NCBI RefSeq assembly: GCF_001307295.1
Contig: NZ_CP012700.1
Span: forward strand, 65,001 to 129,000
Length of the DNA: 64,000 nucleotides
Direction of reading: 5' to 3'
Source of the DNA: Sphingopyxis macrogoltabida
GTDB taxonomy: Bacteria; Pseudomonadota; Alphaproteobacteria; Sphingomonadales; Sphingomonadaceae
This document shows positions 1-9,707 of the stretch, one piece after another. Each line of letters opens with the position of its first letter. Within the stretch, counting starts at the first letter, position 1. The notes below the pieces were generated by a model that was not told the origin of the DNA, searched no databases, and saw only the letters and a list, made by a program, of their open reading frames with translations. Both the position numbers and the translations under genes were made by a program.

Positions 1-777
<777 letters not shown>

Positions 778-892
778 AGTCCCGCCATCAACGACAAGCC
801 TGACCGGTTTGTTCGCTTGTAGCGGATGATTGATCAGACAGTATTGCACGGATATCGATTGAAACCCTGTTTGACCCTACGCCGGCTTCATT

Positions 893-1009
893 GCTTGGTG
901 ACCATGGCGTCAGTGACCCACCCGATCCCATCTCGAACTCGGCCGTGAAACCTGACAGCGCCGATGGTACTACCGCTTAAGCGTTGGAAGAGTAGGACGT
1001 CGCCAGGCA
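893..1009 (+). rRNA. 5S ribosomal RNA
   Basis: It carries the conserved 5S core CCCGATCCCATCTCGAACTC with GTGAAACCTGACAGCGCCGATGGTACT after it. The terminal stem GCTTGGTGACCATGGCG near 893 pairs with CGTCGCCAGGCAT near 1000-1010. Length of about 117 bases is normal. The ends are estimated from the stem and may be off by a few bases. Confidence 0.93.
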
Positions 1010-1054
1010 TTGCAGCCGACGTAAGGTCGAAACGGAAACCCATTCACAAAGTTA

Positions 1055-1088
1055 GAGGCCGGCAGCGATGCCGGCCTCTTGCTGTTTT
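1055..1088 (+). terminator. Rho-independent terminator after 5S rRNA
   Basis: A 10-bp perfect stem (GAGGCCGGCA / TGCCGGCCTC) with a GCGA tetraloop is followed by TTGCTGTTTT. It lies between 5S and tRNA-fMet, so it may attenuate rather than fully stop the rRNA transcript. The T tract is interrupted. Confidence 0.6.
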
Positions 1089-1123
1089 GGCGGCCCCGGA
1101 GAACGGCGCCGCGAACTGGTTGA

Positions 1124-1200
<77 letters not shown>

Positions 1201-1206
1201 CAATTT

Positions 1207-1239
1207 AGCCCGCTTTCTCAACGAGTTAGCGGGCTTTTT
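1207..1239 (+). terminator. Rho-independent terminator after tRNA-fMet
   Basis: Stem AGCCCGCT (1207-1214) pairs with AGCGGGCT (1228-1235), and a run of five T follows. It starts 7 bases after the tRNA CCA, so it most likely ends the rRNA operon transcript. Confidence 0.8.
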
Positions 1240-1306
1240 GTTGCCTTGAGACTTTGACTGTCTCAGTCGCTGTCGGGAACGTCCGATATGGGGTGGGGAG
1301 CGGACG

Positions 1307-1582
1307 TTAGGGAAGTTGCGATAGCGAACGGAGAAGACTCTGCCGCCTTGCATGCAGCCTGAGGCGTTTCCAACGCGAGAAAAACCCTGCGACACCGAAA
1401 AGTGAGCAGAAAATTAGCACGGCTGCTGCCCCCTCAATAACATTCGCTATCGCATCCGGATGCCGGATTGCCAACACGCCGAAAATTCCGATCGAGATTA
1501 AAGACGATAAAATCCAAAGTGCGAACAGTCCGCGTTCGGGCATTGCCGAGGGAACGGATTGATATGATGGATACTCGGCCAT
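1307..1582 (-). CDS. Hypothetical small membrane protein (91 aa)
   Basis: Family not recognised. The protein has two hydrophobic stretches, about residues 19-40 and 48-68, followed by a basic tail rich in Arg, Leu and Ser. That pattern suggests a two-pass inner membrane peptide with a positive cytoplasmic end. An AGGA motif lies 7 bases before the ATG, which supports translation. Base composition is lower in G+C than the neighbouring genes. It lies in the short segment between the tRNA-fMet gene and a copy of the tRNA 3' end, so it may be foreign cargo or a relic. Confidence 0.45.
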   Translation of the reverse strand: MAEYPSYQSVPSAMPERGLFALWILSSLISIGIFGVLAIRHPDAIANVIEGAAAVLIFCSLFGVAGFFSRWKRLRLHARRQSLLRSLSQLP

Positions 1583-1636
1583 CTCGTGATCCTACACAAT
1601 CACGGAACGTCCGCAATCGGTCGGTTGCGGACATCA

Positions 1637-1764
1637 AGCCCCTCCCCTTCAGGGGAGGGGTTGGGGTGGGGGCCATCGGCCTCGCGCAAGGCCGATCGAC
1701 CCCACCCACTGCGACTAGGCAGCAAGCTGCCAAGTCTCGCTGCCCTCCCCTGAAGGGGAGGGCC
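1637..1764 (-). repeat. Family A paired inverted repeat, copy 1
   Basis: The ends are each a palindrome of the form CCCCTCCCCTTCAGGGGAGGGG and are about 80 bases apart. The interior is similar, in inverted orientation, to the copies at 31995-32123 and 33326-33460. It looks like a small non-autonomous (MITE- or REP-doublet-like) element. No transposase is nearby. Confidence 0.8.
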
Positions 1765-1841
1765 TGAGTTTGCTCAAACGTCAGCTTCCCACCCCATTTC
1801 GGTCGTGCGAGAGACTAGGCAGCGAAGCGCAGAATTGTACT

Positions 1842-1870
1842 AAATCGTCCAACTCCCGCTCCCGCAACCA
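1842..1870 (+). other. tRNA 3'-end-like fragment (possible attachment-site remnant)
   Basis: The 12 bases CTCCCGCAACCA at 1859-1870 exactly repeat the 3' end of tRNA-fMet (1189-1200), and AAATC occurs shortly upstream in both places. A tRNA-style terminator follows within 6 bases. This is what remains when an element inserts at a tRNA 3' end, or it may be the stub of a decayed second tRNA. No integrase gene is present between the copies. Confidence 0.45.
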
Positions 1871-1875
1871 ACAAG

Positions 1876-1909
1876 AACCCGCCGCCCGCAAGGGACGGCG
1901 GGTTTTTTT
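1876..1909 (+). terminator. Rho-independent terminator
   Basis: Stem AACCCGCCG (1876-1884) pairs with CGGCGGGTT (1896-1904), and the T run extends to 1909. It sits just behind the tRNA 3'-end copy and could be the original terminator of the rRNA operon. Confidence 0.8.
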
Positions 1910-1988
1910 GTGGCCGGTGCGGGCGCGCTCGCCCAGTTTCCAGCATCTAGACCATGACGTCCCTTGTTTCGCACGCTATGCGCGCGGC

Positions 1989-2909
1989 ATGAAACGCTTG
2001 CGATCCCCCCTTGGGCCGCTGGATACAGCCGTCGCCGTTGCGATGATTTTCGCATGGGGTTTCAACATCATCGCGATGAAGATCATCGTCGGAGAAGCGG
2101 GGGCGCTGCCCTCGGCGATGCTGCGCCAGTTGATCGTACTGATCGTCTGCCTGCCGTTTCTGCGCATCGTCCCCGGGCGGATGCTCGCCCTGACCGGCTT
2201 CGGGCTATTGTCGGGGGCCTGCTTCTATCTTGCGGTGAGCTGGTCGCTCGCGGTGGCCGACAATGTCGGCGCGCTCGCGATCGCCGGCCAGCTCGGCGTC
2301 CCCTTTTCGTTGATCCTCGCGGTGCTGATCCTGAAAGAGCGGATTCACTGGCGGCGGATCATGGGCATCATACTCGCCCTGTCGGGCGTCGCGTTGCTCG
2401 TCTTCGATCCCGAGGCGGGCAAGGAAATCTACGGCATATTGGTCACGGCGCTCGCCAGCCTGATCTGGGCGTTCGGCGCGTTGATCCAGCGCGGGTTGAA
2501 AGGCGTGCCGGTGCTGACGATCACCGCCTGGGTCGGCGCGATGGGCAGCCTCGCGATGGTTCCGGCAACGCTGATCGGCGATCCGGCGGGTTTTGCGGCA
2601 ATCCCCGACCTGCCGCTCTCGGCGTTCGGCTGGGTCGCCTATGCCGCGATCGTTTCGACGATCCTCGGGCATGGCGCGATGGCCTGGCTGCTGCAGCGGC
2701 ACGACGTGTCGGTGATCGTGCCCTTCACAATCCCGACGCCGGTCGTTTCGGTCGCGGCGGCTGCGGCGTGGTTCGGCACCCCGGTCACGCCGCTGATGAT
2801 GCTCGGCGGTTTTATCGCGATCGTCGGCGTCGGGATCGTGGCGCTGCGGACCGCGAAGGTCGACGGCCCGGTTCCCGAAGCAACGAAGGCCAGCAATGTT
2901 CCGGACTGA
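1989..2909 (+). CDS. EamA-type DMT family transporter
   Basis: An inner-membrane carrier of the drug/metabolite transporter superfamily, about 306 aa, with ten predicted membrane helices in two EamA repeats. The first repeat starts at the motif FAWGFNIIAMK and ends near the ALSGVALLVF segment. The second begins around ILVTALASLIWAFGALIQR and ends at GGFIAIVGVGIVALR. The frame is open further upstream, but the ATG at 1989 (MKRLRSPLG) gives the normal family length and places the first helix at the N terminus. Substrate cannot be told; members export amino acids, sugars or drugs. It converges on the TetR gene. Confidence 0.85.
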   Translation: MKRLRSPLGPLDTAVAVAMIFAWGFNIIAMKIIVGEAGALPSAMLRQLIVLIVCLPFLRIVPGRMLALTGFGLLSGACFYLAVSWSLAVADNVGALAIAGQLGVPFSLILAVLILKERIHWRRIMGIILALSGVALLVFDPEAGKEIYGILVTALASLIWAFGALIQRGLKGVPVLTITAWVGAMGSLAMVPATLIGDPAGFAAIPDLPLSAFGWVAYAAIVSTILGHGAMAWLLQRHDVSVIVPFTIPTPVVSVAAAAAWFGTPVTPLMMLGGFIAIVGVGIVALRTAKVDGPVPEATKASNVPD

Positions 2910-2933
2910 GCGAACGATGCGGCGCCGTTTCGG

Positions 2934-3578
2934 CTAAGGCGTTTCGTTTCCGATCGGACACCAGGCGCGATAAAAGGTATCGACTGCCGCATCGATGTCC
3001 TCGTGCAGCCGCCCGAGGTCACGGCCTTCGCGCAGGCCGAGCACCGCGAATTGATAGAGGCCCGACTGGCACAGTCCGGCGAACTGGTTCACCGCGCGCA
3101 TCGGATCGCCCATCCGGATCTCGCCGCGCGCCATTTTTTCCGCGACCCAGATCGCGGCGCGCGCCTTGCCGCGGCGCGGCCCGCGGGAATAAAACGTCTC
3201 GGAAAGGTGAGGAAAACGCTCCGCTTCGCCGATGACGAGGCGATAGAGCGACAGCAGCGGCGTCGCCGTCAGCTTGGTCATCAGCACATTGCCGAAGGCG
3301 CGGAGGACGTCGCGCACCGGCTCGTCGAGCGGCAAATCGATCGCGAGCGCGTCGCCATATTGCGCGACAATGTCATCGACGACCGCGGCGAACAGATCCT
3401 CCTTCGAGGGAAAATAGGTCCAGAGTGTCGTCTTCGACCCGCCTACCTTGCTCGCGATCGACGACATCGTCGTGCCGGCATAGCCATTGGCGAAGAAGAG
3501 CTCGCGCGCCGCGTCGACAAATGCCTTGCGCCGCAGCGTTGCGGCATCGTCCAGAACAGCCGTACCATCTGGTATCAT
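2934..3578 (-). CDS. TetR/AcrR family transcriptional regulator
   Basis: The N-terminal helix-turn-helix is clear (residues about 15-60, with the motif GYAGTTMSSIASKVGGSKTT followed by LWTYFPSKEDLF). The C-terminal ligand domain resembles the AefR-like class. It is divergent from the efflux operon that starts at 3644, so it is most likely its repressor. I chose the ATG at 3578 (MIPDG). A longer start at 3617 (MRQWTS) is possible but would place one operator-like sequence inside the coding region. Two similar palindromic sites lie at 3563-3576 and 3618-3633. The frame stays open far upstream on this strand, but that part is the shadow of the efflux gene. Confidence 0.88.
   Translation of the reverse strand: MIPDGTAVLDDAATLRRKAFVDAARELFFANGYAGTTMSSIASKVGGSKTTLWTYFPSKEDLFAAVVDDIVAQYGDALAIDLPLDEPVRDVLRAFGNVLMTKLTATPLLSLYRLVIGEAERFPHLSETFYSRGPRRGKARAAIWVAEKMARGEIRMGDPMRAVNQFAGLCQSGLYQFAVLGLREGRDLGRLHEDIDAAVDTFYRAWCPIGNETP
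3563..3576. promoter_or_regulatory. Operator-like site 1 of the TetR/efflux divergon
   Basis: The sequence TACCATCTGGTATC contains the perfect inverted repeat TACCA-TC-TGGTA. It overlaps the proposed regulator start codon. Twelve of its 14 bases match the second site 57 bases away. Binding by the TetR protein is inference. Confidence 0.5.
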
Positions 3579-3617
3579 TTCGATTGACAACGCATCCTCC
3601 GAGGTCCATTGGCGCAT

Positions 3618-3633
3618 GATACCAGCTAGTATC
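3618..3633. promoter_or_regulatory. Operator-like site 2 of the TetR/efflux divergon
   Basis: GATACCAGCTAGTATC is a 16-bp near-palindrome, symmetric at 7 of 8 base pairs. It lies between the regulator and the efflux operon start at 3644. Its core TACCAGCTAGTATC matches site 1 at 12 of 14 bases. Confidence 0.55.
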
Positions 3634-3643
3634 GTTGGACGCC

Positions 3644-5083
3644 ATGCCTTATCGCCTTCTCTCCCCCACCACATTTTTGGGCGTCGCGGTTTTCGGGCTG
3701 CTTTCCGCCTGCGCGAGCGCTCCCGACCTTGGCCCCAGACCCGCTCCGGCGGCGGCCGAATCGCTTGCCTCGTCGGCGAGTTTCGCGGAAGCGAGTGGCG
3801 CCTGGCCGGTCGAAGGCTGGTGGCAGGGTTTCGGCGACCCTGGTCTCGGCCGCCTGATCGACGAGGGACTGAAAGCTTCGCCCGACATCGCGGTTGCCGC
3901 CGCGCGCGTCCGCGCTGCCGATGCCTTGGCGCAGCAGGCGGGGGCCGCGCTCGGCCCGCGCGTCGGCGCCGAAGCGAGTGCGGGCGGGGTTCAGCAAAGC
4001 AAGACCATGGGCATCCCGCCGCAATTCGTGCCCGAAGGAATCCAGGACACCGGCCATGTCGCCGCGACCTTTTCCTTCGACCTCGATCTGTGGGGCCGCA
4101 ATCGCGCGGCGTTGGCGGCGGCGACCTCCGAGGCCGAAGCGGCGCGTGTCGATGCGGCGCAGGCGCGGTTGCTGCTGACGACCGGCATTGCGTCGGCTTA
4201 CGCCGATCTTGCCGGCTATTATGAAGCGCTTGACGTGGCGCAGGAAGCGCTGCGTATCCGCGGCGCGAGCGCCGGACTGTCGGCCGACCGGACCCGCGCC
4301 GGGCTCGACAATATGGCGAGCCAGCGGCAGGCCGAAAGCCGCGCGGCCGCCGCGCGCGGCGATATCGTCGCGCTCGAGGAAGCGATCGCGCTGACCCGCA
4401 ACCGGCTCGCCGCGCTGGTCGGCGCCGGTCCCGATCGCGGGCAGGCCATCGCGCGCCCACAGCTTGCCGTACCCGCCGGCGCTTTGCCCCCCGCGGCGGG
4501 CATCGACCTCATCGGCCGCCGCCCCGATATCGTCGCGGCGCGACTGCGCACCGAAGCGGCGGCAAAGCGCATCGACGTCGCGCGCGCCGACTTCTATCCC
4601 AATATCAGCCTTTCGGCGCTGGTCGGTTTCCAGTCGCTCGGGCTGTCGAATCTCTTCGATGGCGGGTCGAAATATGGCAATGGCGGCGCCGCGATCAGCC
4701 TGCCGATCTTCGACAGCGGACGTTTGCAGGGCCGTTATCGCGGTGCGCGCGCCGATTATGACATCGCGGTGGCGAGCTATGACGGCACGCTCGTTGCGGC
4801 GCTGCGCGACGTCGCCGATATCGTCGCCAGCCGCGCGGCGACGGCGCGCCAGCTTGCCGACCGCCGCGAGGCGCTCCGTGCGGCGTCGGAGGCGGCGAAC
4901 CTTGCCGGGCTGCGCTATCGCGCCGGTCTGTCGAACCAGCTTGCGCAACTGACCGCCGAAGACAGCATGGTGGCGCTCAGCCGTTCGGTCGCCGACCTCG
5001 AGGCGCGGCAGCGGACGCTCGACATCGCCCTGATCCGCGCGCTTGGCGGCGGATATCGCGCCCAAACCCCCACAGGAGAATGA
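3644..5083 (+). CDS. Outer-membrane efflux lipoprotein, NodT/OprM family
   Basis: The TolC-like exit duct of a tripartite exporter, 479 aa. It has a lipoprotein signal with lipobox LSAC (Cys23) and two OEP repeats. Typical pieces are WWQGFGDPGL near the N terminus, then FDLDLWGRNRA, and later RRPDIVAARLRTEAA and FYPNISLSA. The ATG at 3644 was preferred over a TTG at 3635. It is the first gene of an operon with the HlyD adaptor and DHA2 pump, separated by only 2 bases from the next start. The divergent TetR gene suggests induction by a toxic substrate. Confidence 0.93.
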   Translation: MPYRLLSPTTFLGVAVFGLLSACASAPDLGPRPAPAAAESLASSASFAEASGAWPVEGWWQGFGDPGLGRLIDEGLKASPDIAVAAARVRAADALAQQAGAALGPRVGAEASAGGVQQSKTMGIPPQFVPEGIQDTGHVAATFSFDLDLWGRNRAALAAATSEAEAARVDAAQARLLLTTGIASAYADLAGYYEALDVAQEALRIRGASAGLSADRTRAGLDNMASQRQAESRAAAARGDIVALEEAIALTRNRLAALVGAGPDRGQAIARPQLAVPAGALPPAAGIDLIGRRPDIVAARLRTEAAAKRIDVARADFYPNISLSALVGFQSLGLSNLFDGGSKYGNGGAAISLPIFDSGRLQGRYRGARADYDIAVASYDGTLVAALRDVADIVASRAATARQLADRREALRAASEAANLAGLRYRAGLSNQLAQLTAEDSMVALSRSVADLEARQRTLDIALIRALGGGYRAQTPTGE

Positions 5084-5085
5084 CG

Positions 5086-6252
5086 ATGGCCGAAGACACG
5101 GCTGCGGCCGCATCCCCGACTCCCCAAGACGCTCCCGACAGCGCCGAAGCGAACGGCGAACGCTTGGCGAAGCGCAAGAAGCTGCTGCGCATCCTCGCCA
5201 TCGTGGTGATCACGATCGCCGCCCTATGGGGAATCTGGTATTTCCTGACGCAGGCGGGCCGCGTGTCGACCGACAACGCCTATGTAGGTGCCGATTCGGC
5301 GACGGTGACCGCGCTCGTTTCGGGGCCGGTCAGGGACGTGCGCGTCAGCGGTACCCAGTCGGTGAAGAAGGGCGATATCCTCGTCATCCTCGACGATGCC
5401 GACCAGCGGATCGCGGTCGCCGATGCCGAAGCGGCGCTGCGTCAGGCGCGCCAGCGTTACGGGCAGGCGAGCGCGACCGCCGATGCCGCGCGGGCACGGG
5501 TCAGCGCCCGCGGCGCCGAAATTGCGCAGGCGCGGGCGCGGCTCCGCGATGCCGATGCGTCGGTTGCGCGGGCGCAGGCCGAATATGCACGGCGGAGCAG
5601 CATCGCCGGGACCGGCGCCGTGTCGGGTGAGGAATTGACCGCTGCACGCGCCGCACTGACGCAGGCGCAGGCGGCGCGCGACCTTGCCGCCGCGGGCATT
5701 GCGTCGGCCGAGGCGACGCGCGGCTCGGCCAGCGGTGACCTCGGCGCGGCCGAGGCGGTGGTGCGCGGGACGACGATCGAGACCGCCCCCGACGTCGCGG
5801 CGGCGGAGGCGCGGCTCGAAAAGGCGCGGCTCGACCTCGCGCGCACGGTGATCCGCGCGCCCGTCGACGGCATCGTCACGAACCGCCAGGTGCAGGTGGG
5901 GCAGCGGATCGCGGCGGGCGCGCCGATCATGGTCATCGTTCCGATCGCCACCGCCTATGTCGACGCCAATTTCAAGGAAAGCCAGTTCAGGCGCATCCGC
6001 ATCGGCCAGCCGGTCGAACTCGTCTCCGACTATTATGGCGGCGATGTCGTCTATCGCGGCAAGGTGACCGGCATCGCCGGCGGCACCGGTGCGGCCTTCT
6101 CGCTGATTCCCGCGCAGAATGCGACGGGCAATTGGGTGAAGGTGGTGCAGCGGCTGCCGGTGCGCATCGCGCTCGATGCCAAGGAACTGAAGGCACATCC
6201 GCTTCGCGTCGGCCTGTCGATGGAAGCGACGATCGACACGCGCGGAAACTGA
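5086..6252 (+). CDS. HlyD family membrane-fusion protein (EmrA-like)
   Basis: Periplasmic adaptor of the tripartite efflux pump, 388 aa. One N-terminal membrane anchor lies at about residues 34-54. The biotinyl-lipoyl-like segment follows (VSTDNAYVGADSATVTALVSG), then a long Ala- and Arg-rich coiled coil from about 110 to 225, and the returning beta domain with the motif VIRAPVDGIVTNRQVQVGQ. ATG 5086 has AGGAG seven bases upstream; an ATG at 5080 overlaps the stop of the previous gene. Its partners are the NodT-like duct before it and the DHA2 pump after it. Confidence 0.93.
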   Translation: MAEDTAAAASPTPQDAPDSAEANGERLAKRKKLLRILAIVVITIAALWGIWYFLTQAGRVSTDNAYVGADSATVTALVSGPVRDVRVSGTQSVKKGDILVILDDADQRIAVADAEAALRQARQRYGQASATADAARARVSARGAEIAQARARLRDADASVARAQAEYARRSSIAGTGAVSGEELTAARAALTQAQAARDLAAAGIASAEATRGSASGDLGAAEAVVRGTTIETAPDVAAAEARLEKARLDLARTVIRAPVDGIVTNRQVQVGQRIAAGAPIMVIVPIATAYVDANFKESQFRRIRIGQPVELVSDYYGGDVVYRGKVTGIAGGTGAAFSLIPAQNATGNWVKVVQRLPVRIALDAKELKAHPLRVGLSMEATIDTRGN

Positions 6253-6259
6253 GCCGGTC

Positions 6260-7819
6260 ATGGCCAGCGCCGCCGCCCCTGCAACCGTCGCGAGCGTCCC
6301 AGCCGAGCCGCAACCGCTGAGCGGCATGCGGCTGATCGCTGCGGCGTTCGCGCTGGCGCTCGCCAATTTCGTCGTCGTGCTCGACACAACGATCGCCAAT
6401 GTTTCGGTCCCGCACATCGCCGGCGGGCTGGCCGTGTCGCCGACGCAGGGGACGTGGGTGATCACCAGCTACGCGGTCGCCGACGCGATCAGCGTGCCGC
6501 TCACCGGCTGGCTCGCGATGCGCTTCGGCACCGTCCGCTGGTTCATGATCTCGATCATCGGTTTTGGCATCTTCTCTTTCCTCTGCGGCGTGTCGCGCAC
6601 GCTCGATGCACTCGTGCTCTTCCGTGTTCTCCAGGGGCTCGCCGGCGGTCCGCTGATGCCGTTGTCGCAGATATTGCTGCTGCGTATCTTTCCGAAGGAA
6701 AAGGCGGGGCTCGGCCTTGCGATCTGGGCGATGACGACCACCACGGCGCCGATCCTCGGTCCGATCCTGGGCGGCACGATCAGCGACAACTGGACCTGGC
6801 CGTGGATCTTCTTCATCAACCTGCCCGTCGTCGCCATCTGCGCCTTCGGCGTCTTCAGCCTGCTGACGCCGTTCGAGACGAAGCGCGAAAAGGCGCGCAT
6901 CGATGTGATCGGGCTGATCCTGCTCGTCGTCTCGGTCGGCGCCTTTCAGATCATGCTCGACACGGGGCGCGAGCATGACTGGTTCGGGTCGACGTGGATC
7001 GTCGGGCTCGCAATCGTCGCGGCGATCAGCTTCGCGGCCTTTGTCATCTGGGAGCTGACCGACGCCAATCCGGTCGTGAACCTGCGCATCTTCCGCTTTC
7101 GCGGCTTCAGCTTCGCGACGATGGCGATATCGCTGGGCTTCGGGGCCTTTTTTGCGCAGGTCGTGCTGACGCCTTTATGGCTTCAGCAGGTTGCGGGCTA
7201 TACCGCGACGCAGACGGGGTTCATCGTCGCCTGGCTCGGCGTCTTCGCCGTACTGCTATCCCCCGTCGCCGCCGGCCTGATCACGAAGGTCGATGTGCGC
7301 CTTACCATCTCGGCGGGCATCCTCTGGATGGCGTTGATGTCGATCCTGCGCGCCAGCTGGAACGCCGACGTCGGTTACTGGACGCTCGCCTTGCCGCATA
7401 TCTTGCAGGGGATCGGCATGCCTTTCTTCTTCGTCGGGCTGACCGCGCTCGCATTGAGCTCGGTCCCGGCACAGCACCAGACGTCGGCGGCCGGCCTGAT
7501 GAGCTTCCTGCGCACGCTTTGCGGCGCGATCGGCACGGCGATCGCGACGACAGCATGGGACGACGCCAGCCGCACCTCGCGCTCCGAGCTCGTCTCCGCG
7601 CTCAACAACCCCGAAGCGACGATGACCTCGTTGCAGAATGCCGGCTTCACGCTCGAACAGGCGCGCGCCGCGATCGAGCGGCTGGTCGAGGTGCAGGCCT
7701 CGACGCTCGGCGTGCTCCACCTGTTTCTCGCCTCGGGCGTGGTGTTCGTGATCGCTGCGATATCGGTGTGGTTCGCGCCACGGCCGAAACAGATTTCGAT
7801 GGGCGGCGGCGGCCACTGA
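6260..7819 (+). CDS. MFS drug efflux pump, DHA2 family (EmrB-like)
   Basis: Proton-driven inner-membrane exporter, 519 aa, with the 14-helix layout of the DHA2 family. The first helix ends in the family motif LDTTIANVSVPHIAGG. The antiporter motif C appears as APILGPILGG, and RVLQGLAGGPLMPLSQ is typical of EmrB proteins. It lies 7 bases after the adaptor gene, so the three genes form one transcript. The substrate is unknown; relatives export hydrophobic drugs, uncouplers and aromatic acids. Confidence 0.94.
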   Translation: MASAAAPATVASVPAEPQPLSGMRLIAAAFALALANFVVVLDTTIANVSVPHIAGGLAVSPTQGTWVITSYAVADAISVPLTGWLAMRFGTVRWFMISIIGFGIFSFLCGVSRTLDALVLFRVLQGLAGGPLMPLSQILLLRIFPKEKAGLGLAIWAMTTTTAPILGPILGGTISDNWTWPWIFFINLPVVAICAFGVFSLLTPFETKREKARIDVIGLILLVVSVGAFQIMLDTGREHDWFGSTWIVGLAIVAAISFAAFVIWELTDANPVVNLRIFRFRGFSFATMAISLGFGAFFAQVVLTPLWLQQVAGYTATQTGFIVAWLGVFAVLLSPVAAGLITKVDVRLTISAGILWMALMSILRASWNADVGYWTLALPHILQGIGMPFFFVGLTALALSSVPAQHQTSAAGLMSFLRTLCGAIGTAIATTAWDDASRTSRSELVSALNNPEATMTSLQNAGFTLEQARAAIERLVEVQASTLGVLHLFLASGVVFVIAAISVWFAPRPKQISMGGGGH

Positions 7820-7822
7820 GCC

Positions 7823-8245
7823 CTATTTCGCAAACAATTGTCCGAGGTCGGCGAAGGCCTTGAACTCCAGCGCATTGCCCGATGGATCGTGGAAGAACAT
7901 CGTCGACTGCTCGCCCGCCTCGCCGGCGAAGCGCGTGTGCGGTTCGATGACGAACGCGACGCCGTGCGCGCGCAGCCGCTCCGCCAGCGCCTGCCATTCG
8001 GCGGGCGGCAGGACGACGCCGAAATGCGGGACGGGAACGTCATGGCCGTCGACAGGATTATGCCCGGCGACCGATGCCGGCGCCGCAACATGATGCGCGA
8101 CGATCTGGTGGCCATAGAGGTTGAAATCGATCCATTCGGCACTGCTGCGCCCCTCGGGGCAGCCGAGGACGGTGCCGTAGAAATGGCGCGCGGCGGCGAG
8201 GTCGTGGACCGGGAAGGCGATATGGAAGGGGGCGAGGTCGGTCAT
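7823..8245 (-). CDS. VOC family (glyoxalase-fold) protein
   Basis: A 140-aa single vicinal-oxygen-chelate protein. It starts with the pattern [23 protein letters not shown], in which the His of FHIAF is a metal-ligand position. It ends with [15 protein letters not shown], where the Glu is the second ligand. Such proteins include glyoxalases, fosfomycin-type resistance enzymes and ring dioxygenases, and the exact reaction cannot be told. It lies 11 bases after the symporter gene on the same strand, so the two are probably cotranscribed. It converges on the efflux operon with 3 bases between the ends. Confidence 0.85.
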   Translation of the reverse strand: MTDLAPFHIAFPVHDLAAARHFYGTVLGCPEGRSSAEWIDFNLYGHQIVAHHVAAPASVAGHNPVDGHDVPVPHFGVVLPPAEWQALAERLRAHGVAFVIEPHTRFAGEAGEQSTMFFHDPSGNALEFKAFADLGQLFAK

Positions 8246-8256
8246 CGACGGGGGTT

Positions 8257-9555
8257 CTACACATCCTTTGCGGAAAGATATTCGTCGACGTCGATTTCCG
8301 TTTCCCAGCGTGCGACTGCCGTTGCGATCGACAGGTCGCAGGTGACGTTGGGCACGGTGCGGATCATGTCGAGGATGCGGTCGAAGGGCAGGATGAAGCC
8401 GACGACGAGCGCGGTCTGTTCGGGCGTGATGCCGATCGCGTGGAGCACCGCCGCGAGGACGAACAGCGACCCCGACGGCACCGGCGCGACCCCCATCGCG
8501 ACGATCGTCGTCGTACCCGCGATCACCAGATAATCGGCGAGGCTGAGGTCGAGGCCGAAGGCCTGCGCCGAAAACAGCGTCAGCATCGCGACATACATGG
8601 CGGCGCCGTCCATGCCGATGGTGGCGCCGAGCGGCAGCACGGTCGAGGCGACCGGCGGCGACACGCCGAGGTTGCGCTCGGCGACGCGGATCGCGACGGG
8701 CAGCGCCGCCGAACTCGACGAGGTCGAAAAACCGACCATGATCGCGTCGGCGATGCCGCGGAAGAAGGGGAGCGGCGGCAACCGGGCGAGCAAGCGGATG
8801 ACGATGCCGCCATGGATCACCAGCGTGACGATCGTGGCGCCGGTCAGCACGCAGAGCGCGAGCTTGAAGATGGCGAGGAAGCTCGACGGGCCGGTCGTCC
8901 CCATCATCACCGCGATCAGCGCAAAAACGCCGAACGGCGCGGTCTCCATCACGAAACCGACGATGCGCAGCATCACCGCAGTGCCGCTGGCGAGCAGGCG
9001 GCGCACCGGTTCGGCCTCCTTGCCCGCCGCGATGACACCGGCGCCGACGACGATAGCGAAAAAGATGATCGACAGCGTCGCACCATTCGCCATCGCGCCG
9101 ATCGGATTGTCGGGCACGATCTCGATGAACATCCGCGCCGGATCCTGCGGCTCGGTCAGCGCCTTCGGCACCGCGCCGGCAAAGCTTGCTCCGGCGCCCG
9201 GTGCGATCAGCGTCGCGACGACCAGCCCGGTGGTGACCGCGAGCGAGGTCGTGAACACATACATCGCCAGCGTCTTGATCCCGATGCTGCCGAGCCGTTT
9301 CGGGTCGGCGAGCGCCGCGACCCCCGATGCAATGGTCAGGAAGACGAGCGGGACGACGAGCATGCGGATCAGCCGCACGAACAACTCGCCGATCCACGCG
9401 ATCGACGTTGCGCCTTCGCCCCACAGCAGGCCGACGATGGCGCCGAGGACGAGCGCCGCCATGATCCGCTTCCACAGCGCGATGCCGAACCAGCGGCCCA
9501 GCGGGCCGGGCTTGCCGGCATCCGTCGCGGCCGCGGGCGGCGAGGTATCGGTCAT
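8257..9555 (-). CDS. Dicarboxylate/amino acid:cation symporter (DAACS family)
   Basis: A 432-aa sodium- or proton-coupled importer for dicarboxylates or acidic amino acids. The hairpin motif [13 protein letters not shown] and the segment [19 protein letters not shown] carry the substrate-binding region of the GltPh fold. The start at 9555 (MTDTSPPAA) was chosen; 16 residues upstream are open but not typical. It differs clearly from the DctA protein encoded next to it in the divergent direction, so these are distinct paralogues rather than a recent duplication. Confidence 0.9.
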   Translation of the reverse strand: MTDTSPPAAATDAGKPGPLGRWFGIALWKRIMAALVLGAIVGLLWGEGATSIAWIGELFVRLIRMLVVPLVFLTIASGVAALADPKRLGSIGIKTLAMYVFTTSLAVTTGLVVATLIAPGAGASFAGAVPKALTEPQDPARMFIEIVPDNPIGAMANGATLSIIFFAIVVGAGVIAAGKEAEPVRRLLASGTAVMLRIVGFVMETAPFGVFALIAVMMGTTGPSSFLAIFKLALCVLTGATIVTLVIHGGIVIRLLARLPPLPFFRGIADAIMVGFSTSSSSAALPVAIRVAERNLGVSPPVASTVLPLGATIGMDGAAMYVAMLTLFSAQAFGLDLSLADYLVIAGTTTIVAMGVAPVPSGSLFVLAAVLHAIGITPEQTALVVGFILPFDRILDMIRTVPNVTCDLSIATAVARWETEIDVDEYLSAKDV

Positions 9556-9707
9556 GCGGTCGATCCCATGCCGTATAGTAGCTGGTGCGATCACAATGTC
9601 CAATTTGTGGCCGGGCCGATGCTTCGATGGAGATTTCCGGACGCCCGCTTCTTGGCTAAAAGGCTGATCCGGCGCGGTGGCTTTGCCGTGCCGAACGGGG
9701 GATATCG

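Larger units (their letters stand above)
1583..1988. other. Gene-free stretch with repeat, tRNA-end copy and terminator
   Basis: No credible coding sequence is seen here. It holds a family A paired inverted repeat (1637-1764), a copy of the last 12 bases of tRNA-fMet (1859-1870), a strong hairpin terminator (1876-1909), and the short leader of the DMT transporter gene. Confidence 0.7.

Noticed and set aside
2934..4460. A 508-codon frame ending in the TetR regulator
   Set aside because: Only the last part (from 3578) has TetR features. The upstream part is Arg/Pro-rich shadow of the efflux lipoprotein gene.
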